From Hyphomonas sp. (GTDB lineage Bacteria > Pseudomonadota > Alphaproteobacteria > Caulobacterales > Hyphomonadaceae), in NCBI RefSeq assembly GCF_016125515.1, contig NZ_WGLO01000007.1, positions 1 to 64,000 on the forward strand: a stretch of 64,000 bases of DNA, read 5' to 3'. Position numbers and translations under genes: made by a program. Below the pieces are notes generated by a model. That model searched no databases and was not told the origin of the DNA. It saw nothing but the letters and a program-made list of their open reading frames with translations. Below, piece by piece: positions 44,779 through 52,868 of the stretch (position 1 is the stretch's first letter; each line of letters opens with the position of its first letter).

Positions 44779-44894
44779 AGGCGAGGTCTCCAGTTGCGCT
44801 TGTGGCCGGGGGTGGCGGCTGAGGTCAAGCGGGCTCTGGCGGGGACGGCGCAGGCAACCCGGCCAGGGGCCGTTCCTGCGCGCGTTTGCCCTTT

Positions 44895-44922
44895 TTGACG
44901 CGGGTAACCAATCTGCTATAGC
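44895..44922 (+). promoter_or_regulatory. Housekeeping promoter of icd
   Basis: TTGACGC (44895-44901), 13 bp, then GCTATAGC (44915-44922) agrees with the Caulobacter housekeeping consensus (TTGACGS, 10-14 bp, GCTANAWC) at all but one position. The start codon at 44959 would give a 5' leader of about 30 nt. Confidence 0.8.
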
Positions 44923-44958
44923 GCGGGCCAAACCGTTACAACGCAAGGATTCCAGAAC

Positions 44959-46176
44959 ATGTCGAAGATCAAGGTCAAAAACCCGGTTGTGGAGATGGAC
45001 GGGGATGAAATGACCCGCATCATCTGGCAGGTCATCAAGGACAAGCTGATCCACCCCTACCTCGATATCGACCTGAAATATTACGATCTTTCGATCCAGA
45101 AACGCGACGAAACCGACGACCAGATCACCATCGACGCGGCTGAGGCCACAAAGAAGTACGGCGTAGCCGTGAAATGCGCGACGATCACCCCGGACGAAGC
45201 CCGCGTGGAGGAATTCGGCCTCAAGAAGATGTGGAAGAGCCCCAACGGCACGATCCGCAACATCCTGGGCGGCGTGGTGTTCCGCGAGCCGATCGTGATC
45301 TCGAACATCCCGCGCCTCGTGCCGGGCTGGACCAAGCCGGTCGTGATCGGCCGCCATGCGTTTGGCGACCAGTACAAGGCGACCGATTTCGTCGTGCCGG
45401 GCGCCGGCAAGCTGACGATGAAATTCGAAGGCAAGGACGGCAAGGTGATCGAGAAGGAAGTGTTCGACTTCCCGGGCGCCGGCATCGCCATGGGCATGTA
45501 CAACCTCGACGAGTCGATCCGCGACTTCGCCCGCGCCAGCTTCAACTATGGCCTCCAGCGTCAGTGGCCGGTCTACCTGTCGACCAAGAACACGATCCTC
45601 AAGGCCTATGACGGCCGCTTCAAGGACATCTTCCAGGAAGTCTTCGACACCGAGTTCAAGGACAAGTTCGCAGCCTTCAAGGGCACCTACGAACACCGCC
45701 TGATCGACGACATGGTGGCAGCCGCGATGAAATGGTCCGGCGGCTATATCTGGGCGTGCAAGAACTATGATGGCGACGTGCAGTCCGACACCGTGGCGCA
45801 GGGCTATGGCTCGCTGGGCCTGATGACGTCCGTGCTACTCTCACCCGATGGTAAGACCGTGGAAGCCGAAGCCGCGCACGGCACCGTGACGCGCCACTAC
45901 CGCAACTGGCAGAAGGGCGAGGCCACCTCGACCAACTCGATCGCCTCGATCTACGCCTGGACGCAAGGCCTCGACCATCGCGGCCGCATGGACGAGACGC
46001 CGGACGTGCGCAAATTCGCCCAGACGCTCGAGAAGACCATCGTGGAGACGGTGGAAGCCGGCTACATGACGAAGGACCTCGCGCTGCTGGTCGGCCCGGA
46101 TCAGGGTTATCTGACCACGGAAGGCTTCATCGAGAAGGTTGCGCAGAACTTCGAAAAGGCTATGTCGCAGGCCTGA
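44959..46176 (+). CDS. icd: NADP-dependent isocitrate dehydrogenase (eukaryotic-like type)
   Basis: The 405-residue TCA enzyme oxidises isocitrate to 2-oxoglutarate. It begins [17 protein letters not shown] and has [19 protein letters not shown] (substrate), [13 protein letters not shown], and [19 protein letters not shown] (cofactor). The sequence is of the type II family shared with mitochondrial enzymes, as usual in alphaproteobacteria. AAGGA precedes the start. A compound inverted repeat (46198-46278) lies after the stop. Confidence 0.97.
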   Translation: MSKIKVKNPVVEMDGDEMTRIIWQVIKDKLIHPYLDIDLKYYDLSIQKRDETDDQITIDAAEATKKYGVAVKCATITPDEARVEEFGLKKMWKSPNGTIRNILGGVVFREPIVISNIPRLVPGWTKPVVIGRHAFGDQYKATDFVVPGAGKLTMKFEGKDGKVIEKEVFDFPGAGIAMGMYNLDESIRDFARASFNYGLQRQWPVYLSTKNTILKAYDGRFKDIFQEVFDTEFKDKFAAFKGTYEHRLIDDMVAAAMKWSGGYIWACKNYDGDVQSDTVAQGYGSLGLMTSVLLSPDGKTVEAEAAHGTVTRHYRNWQKGEATSTNSIASIYAWTQGLDHRGRMDETPDVRKFAQTLEKTIVETVEAGYMTKDLALLVGPDQGYLTTEGFIEKVAQNFEKAMSQA

Positions 46177-46197
46177 TCGCGGCCGCCTTCAACTTCC

Positions 46198-46278
46198 GCT
46201 CACCCCGGCGCGTCGGGGTCCAGCACCAAACATGGATTCGTTTGAAAGGACTGGATCCCGGCGCGCGCCGGGATGAGC
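46198..46278. repeat. Compound inverted repeat (REP/MITE-like) after icd
   Basis: The outer arms (46198-46212 and 46264-46278) are complements with one mismatch. Within it are a perfect 20-bp palindrome (46255-46274) and an ACCCCG/CGGGGT hairpin (46202-46219), and an inner GGGTCCAG/CTGGATCCC pair. Such elements are widely scattered in alphaproteobacterial intergenic regions. It could stop icd transcription before pnuC. Confidence 0.75.
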
Positions 46279-46297
46279 GGCGGGGAGGCGGGACCAT

Positions 46298-46957
46298 ATG
46301 AACAGCGAGGCCTCGGCACGGCCCACCTTTACCCTGCTGCTGCCGGGCCTGCTGATACTGGTGACGGCCGGTATCGGCTATGCGGCGTGGCACACCGGCA
46401 CGGCCAGCGCGCTCGAAGCGGCCGCCTTTGTGACCGGCGCAATTTGCGTGTGGCTGGTGGTGCGCCAGAACATTTGGAACTTCCCGCTCGGCCTCTTGAA
46501 CGTGGCCGCCTATGCCTGGATCTTCTACGACTATCGTCTGTATGCGGACGCCGGGCTGCAGGTCATCTATTTCGTCCTCAACCTCGTCGGCTGGTATCTG
46601 TGGCTGTTCGGCGGCAAGGATCGCACCGAACTGAAGGTCAGCCGGATCTCCGTTCGGGAGATGGTGCTGACGGCTCTGGGGATTGCGGCCGCAACGCTGG
46701 CGCTGCGCTGGGTGCTGATCAAGGTGGGCGGCTCGGCGCCATTCTGGGACGGCCTGACGGCCTCCATCAGCCTCGCGGCACAATGGCTGCAAAGCCGCAA
46801 GAAGCTTGAATGCTGGCACCTGTGGATCCTCGCCGACGTTATTTATGTCCCGCTTTATGTCACCCGCGACCTTAACCTTACGGCTCTGCTCTATACGGTG
46901 TTCCTTGGGCTCGCGACCATGGGCCTCTTTGCTTGGCGCAAGGCGGTGACGCCGTGA
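46298..46957 (+). CDS. pnuC: Nicotinamide riboside/mononucleotide transporter PnuC
   Basis: The 219-residue inner-membrane protein has seven predicted spans and the PnuC motifs VRQNIWNFPLGLLNVAAYAW, DAGLQVIYFVLNLVGWYLW and SLAAQWLQSRKKLECWHLWI. It imports a nicotinamide nucleoside that must be phosphorylated inside. That kinase domain is encoded by the next gene, whose GTG start overlaps this stop (GTGA). Confidence 0.93.
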   Translation: MNSEASARPTFTLLLPGLLILVTAGIGYAAWHTGTASALEAAAFVTGAICVWLVVRQNIWNFPLGLLNVAAYAWIFYDYRLYADAGLQVIYFVLNLVGWYLWLFGGKDRTELKVSRISVREMVLTALGIAAATLALRWVLIKVGGSAPFWDGLTASISLAAQWLQSRKKLECWHLWILADVIYVPLYVTRDLNLTALLYTVFLGLATMGLFAWRKAVTP

Positions 46958-48042
46958 GCGCGCGCGTGCTGCGGGTGGTCCTGATCGGCGCGGAGTCGGT
47001 TGGCAAGACGACGCTGTGCGAGCAGCTGGCGGCGCATTACGACACCGTGTGGGTCGCCGAATACGGCCGCGAGCATTGGGAAAAGAAGATCGCCGCGATG
47101 GACAAGGCGGGCGAGATTCCGACGTGGACGGATGATGAGTTCATCCATATCGCCGAGGAGCAGCAGCGGCGGGAGAATGGCGCGGTGCGTGAGGCCAACC
47201 GCGTGCTGATCTGCGATACGAATGCGTTTGCCACCGCCACATGGTTCGAGCGCTATGCCAGCAAGCGCCACCCGGATGTCGATGCCATTGGGGCGCGCGA
47301 CAAGGTGGACCTCTATCTCATTCCGTCACCGGACGTTCCCTTCGTGCAGGACGGCGTGCGCGACGGCGAAAAGATCCGCGACTGGATGCATGCGCGGTTC
47401 GTGGAGCTGATCGAGGCAGCGGGCGCACCCTATGTGTTGATCACCGGCCCCTATGAAGCGCGCCTGCCGAAGGCGATTGCGGCTATCGATACGCTGCTGG
47501 CGCTGAAGAAGGCGCCTGCCCCGCCCGCGATCCGGATCCGCCGGGCTGAAGCGGACGATGCCGAACGGCTGGCGCATATCGGCGTCGCGACCTTCATAGA
47601 GAGCTATACCGAGATCGTCGACGGCGCGAACATGGCCGCCCATTGCACGCGCCAGCATTCGCAGACGATGTATGCGGATTACCTGGCTGATCCGGACGTG
47701 TCAGTCTGGCTGGCAGAGCTGGCCGAGACGGGCGCGCCGATCGGCTATGCCGTGAACCTGCCGCCGGACCTGCCGATCGCGCTGGAACCCGGTGATGTGG
47801 AGCTGAAGCGTATCTATGTCCTGTCGCGCTTCCATGGCACGGGCGCCGGGCGAGCGCTGATGGAGGCGGCCGTGGGCGATGCCCGCACGCGCGGCGCGCC
47901 GCGCTTGCTACTCGGAACCTATCAGGACAATCACCGCGCCGTGGCCTTCTATCGCAAGCACGGGTTCGAATTGGCAGGCACGCGGCAATTCCAGGTGGGC
48001 GAGCGGCTTTACGACGATATCGTACTCGCCCGCTGTCTTTGA
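46954..48042 (+). CDS. NadR-type nicotinamide riboside kinase fused to a GNAT acetyltransferase
   Basis: Residues about 1-175 form a P-loop kinase (LIGAESVGKTTLCEQL; VAEYGREHWE; LICDTNAFATATWFERY) as in the kinase domain of NadR. Residues about 185-362 form a GNAT domain (IRIRRAEADDAERLAHIGVA; ELKRIYVLSRFHGTGAGRAL; GTYQDNHRAVAFYRKHGFEL). The kinase should phosphorylate the nucleoside imported by PnuC. The attached acetyltransferase is unexpected; its substrate is unknown. The GTG start at 46954 overlaps pnuC. Confidence 0.88.
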   Translation: MSARVLRVVLIGAESVGKTTLCEQLAAHYDTVWVAEYGREHWEKKIAAMDKAGEIPTWTDDEFIHIAEEQQRRENGAVREANRVLICDTNAFATATWFERYASKRHPDVDAIGARDKVDLYLIPSPDVPFVQDGVRDGEKIRDWMHARFVELIEAAGAPYVLITGPYEARLPKAIAAIDTLLALKKAPAPPAIRIRRAEADDAERLAHIGVATFIESYTEIVDGANMAAHCTRQHSQTMYADYLADPDVSVWLAELAETGAPIGYAVNLPPDLPIALEPGDVELKRIYVLSRFHGTGAGRALMEAAVGDARTRGAPRLLLGTYQDNHRAVAFYRKHGFELAGTRQFQVGERLYDDIVLARCL

Positions 48043-48100
48043 CCGGATCTTTCGGAAACTACCTATACCGCACTGGCCTCAGTGCTGGCAGGAAGCTTCA

Positions 48101-48553
48101 ATGACTGAATTCCGTGTGCGGAGCGCCGATGATCGGCGTCAGGACATCCTGCTACGCGCTGCCGAGATGGGCATCGACGAAGCGTTCATCGGGGCGCTTG
48201 TAGACACGTTCTACACGCGCGTGCGCGCGCATCCTGTGCTGGGGCCGGTGTTTGGCGCGGCAATCACCGACTGGGATCCGCACCTCGCCCGCATGAAGGA
48301 TTTCTGGTCGTCCGTGGCACTGAATTCCGGGCGCTATTCCGGCCGGCCCGTACCCGCCCACAAGAAGCACACGCACATCCAGAACTGGCACTTCAACATC
48401 TGGCTGGCGCTGTTCCACCAGACCCTGATCGACACGGCGAAGACGCCGAACGCCGTGATCTACTTCATGGAACGCGCCGAGCGCATCGGCCGCAGCGTGC
48501 AGCTGGCGCTGTTTGACGATGCCGTGTTCGATCCGCCTCTGACACGCGGTTGA
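48101..48553 (+). CDS. Group III truncated haemoglobin
   Basis: The 150-residue protein has the trHbIII pattern: LVDTFYTRVRAHPVLGPVF, DWDPHLARMKDFWSSVALNSG, and PVPAHKKHTHIQNWHFNIWL with the proximal histidine region. Group III globins are found in many alphaproteobacteria; oxygen, NO or peroxide chemistry has been proposed. GGAAG precedes the start. It stands alone between the NadR-GNAT gene and the convergent glpX. Confidence 0.88.
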   Translation: MTEFRVRSADDRRQDILLRAAEMGIDEAFIGALVDTFYTRVRAHPVLGPVFGAAITDWDPHLARMKDFWSSVALNSGRYSGRPVPAHKKHTHIQNWHFNIWLALFHQTLIDTAKTPNAVIYFMERAERIGRSVQLALFDDAVFDPPLTRG

Positions 48554-48573
48554 ATTGTGGGGGGATGCCCCAT

Positions 48574-48604
48574 CCTGACCTGCTCCATGCCGGGCAGGAT
48601 CAGG
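48574..48604. terminator. Hairpin between convergent globin and glpX genes
   Basis: A 10-bp stem with one bulged A (48574-48583 with 48594-48604) lies between the two stop codons. There is no T-run, so termination is only suggested by position. Confidence 0.4.
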
Positions 48605-48625
48605 GGCTAGCGTCACTTCAGGAAA

Positions 48626-49579
48626 TCAGACCTTGCGGGCCGAGCGCACGTAGCGGACCATACCGTCCGTGGACGTCATGACCAGCGTGTGCGTGTGGAC
48701 GCGGGCGTCCTTGTAGAGCACGCCGTTGAGCATGGTGCCGTTCGTGACTCCGGTGGCGCAGAACACGGTGTCGCCGGAAGCGAGCTCGTTCAGCGCGTAG
48801 GTCTTGCCGAAATCGGTGATGCCGACGCGGGTGGCGCGTTTCTTCTCGTCATCATTGCGGAACACGAGGCGGCCGAACATCTGTCCGCCCACGCATTTCA
48901 GGGCGGCGGCGGCGAGAACGCCTTCCGGGGCGCCGCCGGAGCCGACATACATGTCGATGCCGGTGAGCGAATTGGTGGTGGCGATGACGCCGGCGACGTC
49001 GCCGTCAGTGATCAGTGCGATACGTGCGCCAGCCGAACGCAGGGACTCGATGATGTCTTCATGGCGCGGGCGGTCGAGCACGCAGACGGTCATGTCTTCG
49101 ACCTTGCGTTTGGCGGCCTTGGCGAGCGCCTTGATATTGTCGGCCGGCTTCTCGTCGAGACTGATGATGCCTTCCGGATAACCCGGACCGATGGCGATCT
49201 TGTCCATGTAGGTGTCCGGCGCGTGCAGCAGGCCGCCGCGCGGGGCGATGGCGAGCACGGCGAGCGCGTTGGCCATGGCTTTCGCGGTCAGCGTGGTGCC
49301 TTCCAGCGGATCGAGCGCGATATCGATTTCCGGGCCCTTCCCGGTGCCGACTTCCTCGCCGATGTAGAGCATCGGGGCCTCATCGCGTTCGCCCTCGCCG
49401 ATCACGACGCGGCCGCGGAATTCGACCTCGTTGAAGGCGGAACGCATCGCGTCAACCGCGGCGGCATCGGCCTTCTTCTCGTCGCCCCGGCCGGCCAGCT
49501 TGGCGGCGGCGATGGCGGCCAGTTCGGTGACGCGGACCATCGCATCTGCGAGACCGGGGGTCAGATCCTTGTTATTCAT
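48626..49579 (-). CDS. glpX: Fructose-1,6-bisphosphatase class II
   Basis: The 317-residue gluconeogenic phosphatase has FRGRVVIGEGERDEAPMLYI (metal binding), IALDPLEGTT (catalytic), and DMYVGSGGAPEGVLAAAALK. Length and motifs match GlpX. The start at 49579 has GGAG upstream; the frame is open to 49771 without coding features. It follows hom by 52 bp on the same strand. Confidence 0.95.
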   Translation of the reverse strand: MNNKDLTPGLADAMVRVTELAAIAAAKLAGRGDEKKADAAAVDAMRSAFNEVEFRGRVVIGEGERDEAPMLYIGEEVGTGKGPEIDIALDPLEGTTLTAKAMANALAVLAIAPRGGLLHAPDTYMDKIAIGPGYPEGIISLDEKPADNIKALAKAAKRKVEDMTVCVLDRPRHEDIIESLRSAGARIALITDGDVAGVIATTNSLTGIDMYVGSGGAPEGVLAAAALKCVGGQMFGRLVFRNDDEKKRATRVGITDFGKTYALNELASGDTVFCATGVTNGTMLNGVLYKDARVHTHTLVMTSTDGMVRYVRSARKV

Positions 49580-49631
49580 ATTCTTTTCTCCAAGGGAGGA
49601 AATTGGGACAGTTAACTTTTGAGAGAAGCAA

Positions 49632-50915
49632 TTAGCTTGCCGCTTCGATCCGGATGAGGCGCGGGTCCTCGACTGAGACCGACAGTTTCGCAATACGGTT
49701 AACAGCAGCCTGCATCTGGGCGCGCGGGCAGCGATGGGTGACCACCGCGACCGGGCTGGCACCGCTTTCATCGGCCGAATCCTGCAGCAGCTTGTCGACC
49801 GAGACGCCCTCTTCCGCCAGCGCTTCGGTCAGGGCGGCGAGCGTGCCCGGCTTGTCGGCGAGGCGTACACGGAGGAAGAACGGCGCGATCTCGCTGTCAT
49901 CGCCGGTGACGAAGGGCTGGGCGACGTGGTGCTGGGCGCGGCCGAAGGCGTTGCGGATGGCCGGGCGGAAGAGTTTCGCGATATCGCCCATTACGGCGCT
50001 GGCGGTGGGGCCGGCCCCGGCGCCTGGGCCAGTGAGCACGACGGCGCCGAGCGGGTCGCCCTCGATGCGCACCGCGTTCAGCGAACCATCGACATGCGCG
50101 AGCGCGTGGGCCATCGGCAGCGCCATCGGCTCGACGCGGCAGACGACGCCGGCCTTGGTGAGCACGCCTTCGGCGATCAGCTTGATGCGGAAGCCGAGAC
50201 GGTCGGCCAGGCGCAGGTCCATCAGGCCGATCTCCTCGATGCCGCGGACAGCGACTTTGGAGAAATCGAGATCGGCCGAAAACGCGATGGCCGACAGGAT
50301 GGCGGCCTTGTGGGCAGCGTCCATGCCGGAAACGTCGAGCGTGGGGTCGGCTTCGGCATAGCCGCGCTTCTGGGCTTCGGCGAGCACGTCTTCATACGAG
50401 CGGCCGGTATCCAGCATGGTGGAGGTGATGAAATTGCAGGTGCCGTTGAGGATGCCCGAGACGCGGTTGACTTCGACGCCGGCGAGGCTGTCGCGCAGCA
50501 CACGGACGACCGGGATGCCGCCCGCGACGGCGGCTTCGAACAACAGGTCCACATGCTTCTCGGCGGCCAGCGCGGCAAGCGCGGTGCCGTGCTTGGCGAT
50601 CAGGGCCTTGTTGGCGGTGACGACGTGCTTGCCGGCCTTGAGGGCAGATTCGACCGCGAACTTGGCCGGACCGTCGGAGCCGCCGATCAGCTCCACGAAC
50701 ACGTCCACATTCGGGTCTTCGGCCAGCGTGGCGGCGTCATCGAACCAGGTGTAGGCATCGGTACTGACGGGGCGGTTGCGGCTCTGCGACCGGGCGCTGA
50801 CGCCGGCGATCTCGACCTGCCCGGGCAGCCGAAGGCGGTCCTGGCGCTGCACCAGCTCGATCAGGCCCGCGCCGACATGGCCGAGACCTGCAATTCCAAT
50901 CCTTAACGGGCCCAT
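49632..50915 (-). CDS. hom: Homoserine dehydrogenase
   Basis: The 427-residue enzyme reduces aspartate semialdehyde to homoserine for threonine and methionine synthesis. It has an N-terminal GIAGLGHVGAGLIEL NAD(P)-binding loop, VVTANKALIAKHG, the catalytic EADPTLDVSGMDAAHKAAIL, and a C-terminal ACT domain (FFLRVRLADKPGTLAALTEA) for feedback control. A start at 50915 gives the normal N-terminus. glpX follows on the same strand. Confidence 0.96.
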   Translation of the reverse strand: MGPLRIGIAGLGHVGAGLIELVQRQDRLRLPGQVEIAGVSARSQSRNRPVSTDAYTWFDDAATLAEDPNVDVFVELIGGSDGPAKFAVESALKAGKHVVTANKALIAKHGTALAALAAEKHVDLLFEAAVAGGIPVVRVLRDSLAGVEVNRVSGILNGTCNFITSTMLDTGRSYEDVLAEAQKRGYAEADPTLDVSGMDAAHKAAILSAIAFSADLDFSKVAVRGIEEIGLMDLRLADRLGFRIKLIAEGVLTKAGVVCRVEPMALPMAHALAHVDGSLNAVRIEGDPLGAVVLTGPGAGAGPTASAVMGDIAKLFRPAIRNAFGRAQHHVAQPFVTGDDSEIAPFFLRVRLADKPGTLAALTEALAEEGVSVDKLLQDSADESGASPVAVVTHRCPRAQMQAAVNRIAKLSVSVEDPRLIRIEAAS

Positions 50916-51190
50916 GGGGCGCCCCTTGTACGCTGTTCAATGCTCCGGCGGCTGCCTAGCGGTTTTGGGGCGCGGGGGGAAGGCCCGGGATGGCCGCAAG
51001 CAGCTCATCCTGAGCGAAGTCGAAGGATGGGCATGCGCGGAACCGCCTGTGAGCCCGCTCGATCCTTCGACTTCGCTCAGGATGAGCTCGACTGGCGGCT
51101 TGACCATTTTCGAGAGTGTTTACCCGGCAAGCCCCGGCAAACACTCCGCGACCGCGAAGTTCGCTTAACTGTCATGGGCGAGGCCGGCCC
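50916..51190. other. Intergenic gap between hom and the aminotransferase gene
   Basis: No gene was recognised in 275 bp. The gap is dominated by the long inverted repeat at 51002-51088. The rest is GC-rich and should contain the hom promoter and the end of the alaC transcript, neither of which I could define. Confidence 0.5.
51002..51088. repeat. 27-bp perfect inverted repeat (dispersed alphaproteobacterial repeat)
   Basis: Arms 51002-51028 and 51062-51088 are perfect complements, separated by 33 bp. The arm core TCATCCTGAGCGAAGTCGAA is a dispersed repeat often seen in intergenic DNA of alphaproteobacteria. The RNA would form a very stable hairpin. It lies between hom and alaC, both on the minus strand, so it may end the alaC transcript before hom. 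Confidence 0.85.
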
Positions 51191-52399
51191 CTACTCGGCT
51201 GCTACCGGCTTGATTTCCTTGACGCCATGCGTTGCGAGGAATTTGCGGATGTTGCGGGCGGCCTGGCGGATGCGCTGTTCGTTCTCGACGAGGGCGATGC
51301 GGACGTATTCGTCGCCATGCTCGCCGAAGCCTGCGCCGGGGGCGACGGCGACGTGGGCCTCGTTGATCATTGCCAGCGCGAATTCGAGGCTGCCCATGTG
51401 GCGCAGCTTTTCCGGGATCTGGGCCCAGGCGAACATCGACGCCTTCGGGCTGGGGATCGGCCAGCCAGCGCGCGTGAAGCTGTCGACCAGAACGTCGCGG
51501 CGGGCGCGGTAGATGCGGCGCACATCGTCCACACAGTCCTGCGGACCGTCGAGCGCGGCTGCGGCGGCAACCTGGATCGGCGTGTAGGCGCCGTAATCGA
51601 GATAGGATTTCACGCGGGCGAGCGCGGCGATGAGTTTCTCGTTGCCGGCAACGAAGCCGATGCGCCAGCCGGCCATCGAATAGGTCTTCGACATGGTGGT
51701 GAACTCGACCGCGATATCCTTCGCGCCATCGACCTGCAGGATCGAGGGCGTGGGCTCTTCGAAGTAGATTTCATTGTAGGCGAGGTCCGACAGTATCCAG
51801 AGATCGTGCTTTTTCGCGAACTGGACTGCGTCCTTGTAGAAATCGAGGTCGCAGACGGCGGCCGTCGGGTTCGACGGGAAGCAGAGGACCATCGCGGTCG
51901 GCGGCGGCACGGAATAGCGCACGGCGCGGCCGAGGTTGGACAGGTATTGCTCCGGCGTATGCGCCGGCACGCCGCGGATCGAGGCGCCGGCGATGATGAA
52001 GCCGAAATGGTGGAGCGGATAGGACGGATCGGGCGCGAGGATGACATCGCCCGGCGCGCTGATCGCCTGGGCGAGGTTGGCAAAGCCTTCCTTCGAGCCG
52101 AGCGTGACGATGACTTCGCGGTCCTTGTCCAGCGCCACGTCAAAGCGGCGCTTGTAGTAATCCGTCAGTGCACGGCGCAGGCCCGGAATGCCGCGCGAGG
52201 CGGAGTAGCCATTGACGTCCGGCTTGCGGGCGGTCTCGACGAGCTTGTCGACGATATGCTTGGGCGTCGGAAGGTCCGGGTTGCCCATGCCGAGATCGAT
52301 GATGTCGGCGCCCTTGGCGCGCAGGGCGGCCTTGGTGCGGTTGACCTGTTCAAAAACGTAGGGCGGCAGGCGGCGGATCTTGTGAAAATCGGTGTTCAT
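51191..52399 (-). CDS. alaC: Class I aminotransferase, AlaC-like (alanine transaminase)
   Basis: The 402-residue PLP enzyme has IIDLGMGNPDLPTPKHIVDK, the cofactor-binding FPSNPTAAV and SDLAYNEIYF, and the PLP lysine in TMSKTYSMAGWRIGF. These match AlaC and related glutamate-pyruvate transaminases, which supply alanine. Similar proteins are sometimes annotated as LL-diaminopimelate aminotransferase, so the substrate is not certain. It overlaps the upstream lipoprotein gene by ATGA. Confidence 0.88.
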   Translation of the reverse strand: MNTDFHKIRRLPPYVFEQVNRTKAALRAKGADIIDLGMGNPDLPTPKHIVDKLVETARKPDVNGYSASRGIPGLRRALTDYYKRRFDVALDKDREVIVTLGSKEGFANLAQAISAPGDVILAPDPSYPLHHFGFIIAGASIRGVPAHTPEQYLSNLGRAVRYSVPPPTAMVLCFPSNPTAAVCDLDFYKDAVQFAKKHDLWILSDLAYNEIYFEEPTPSILQVDGAKDIAVEFTTMSKTYSMAGWRIGFVAGNEKLIAALARVKSYLDYGAYTPIQVAAAAALDGPQDCVDDVRRIYRARRDVLVDSFTRAGWPIPSPKASMFAWAQIPEKLRHMGSLEFALAMINEAHVAVAPGAGFGEHGDEYVRIALVENEQRIRQAARNIRKFLATHGVKEIKPVAAE

Positions 52400-52830
52400 T
52401 GTTGCCCCATCAGGCCTTCGGTTACGCGCGGCACGTTGAAACTCTCCCGGATCGCCGCAATCTCCGTTTCGGTCAGGAAGCCCGCCTCTGGCAAGGGGGG
52501 ATCGAATTCGGCCCGGATTTCAGCCGCGATGGCAAGGATATCGGCGGTGCCCGTTAACGAAACGCGGGCCCTGGGGTCGTTATCGAAGGTGGCCTGGAGG
52601 ATCGCCATCGTGTCACCGGAGGCCAGTAGCGCAGCGTCAGGCTTCCAATTGGCTTCAATCGTGGGAATATCGATCACGTCCGGATAGCCCTCGCCCCGGA
52701 TCTCGGTGCGTCGGGCATCGTACCATTCCGGCGCTTCGTTAATGGCGGCGCGCACCTTCGAAAACGAAGAAGTGCACGCTGATGCCAGCAGAAGTGGCAC
52801 GCCACATAGGAGAATCGCCGTGTTTTTCAT
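52396..52830 (-). CDS. Small lipoprotein of unknown function
   Basis: The 144-residue protein has a lipoprotein signal peptide (MKNTAILLCGVPLLLASACT, lipobox Cys about residue 19). The mature part has SKVRAAINEAPEWYDARRTE and a mostly helical C-terminus. No family was recognised. The frame is open further upstream, but the signal peptide starts here; an in-frame ATG at 52842 is an alternative. It is coupled to alaC by a 4-bp overlap and is divergent from phaC across a palindrome. Confidence 0.7.
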   Translation of the reverse strand: MKNTAILLCGVPLLLASACTSSFSKVRAAINEAPEWYDARRTEIRGEGYPDVIDIPTIEANWKPDAALLASGDTMAILQATFDNDPRARVSLTGTADILAIAAEIRAEFDPPLPEAGFLTETEIAAIRESFNVPRVTEGLMGQQ

Positions 52831-52845
52831 GGTTAATCTCATTAA

Positions 52846-52862
52846 ATCACAAACATTGTGAT
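52846..52862. promoter_or_regulatory. Palindromic operator candidate between the lipoprotein gene and phaC
   Basis: A perfect 7-bp inverted repeat (ATCACAA at 52846-52852, complement at 52856-52862) with a 3-bp centre lies in the short divergent gap. It is AT-rich and could be bound by a dimeric regulator that acts on one or both genes. The half-site orientation is outward compared with CRP sites, so it is not a standard CRP or FNR box. Confidence 0.55.
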
Positions 52863-52868
52863 GAATAG

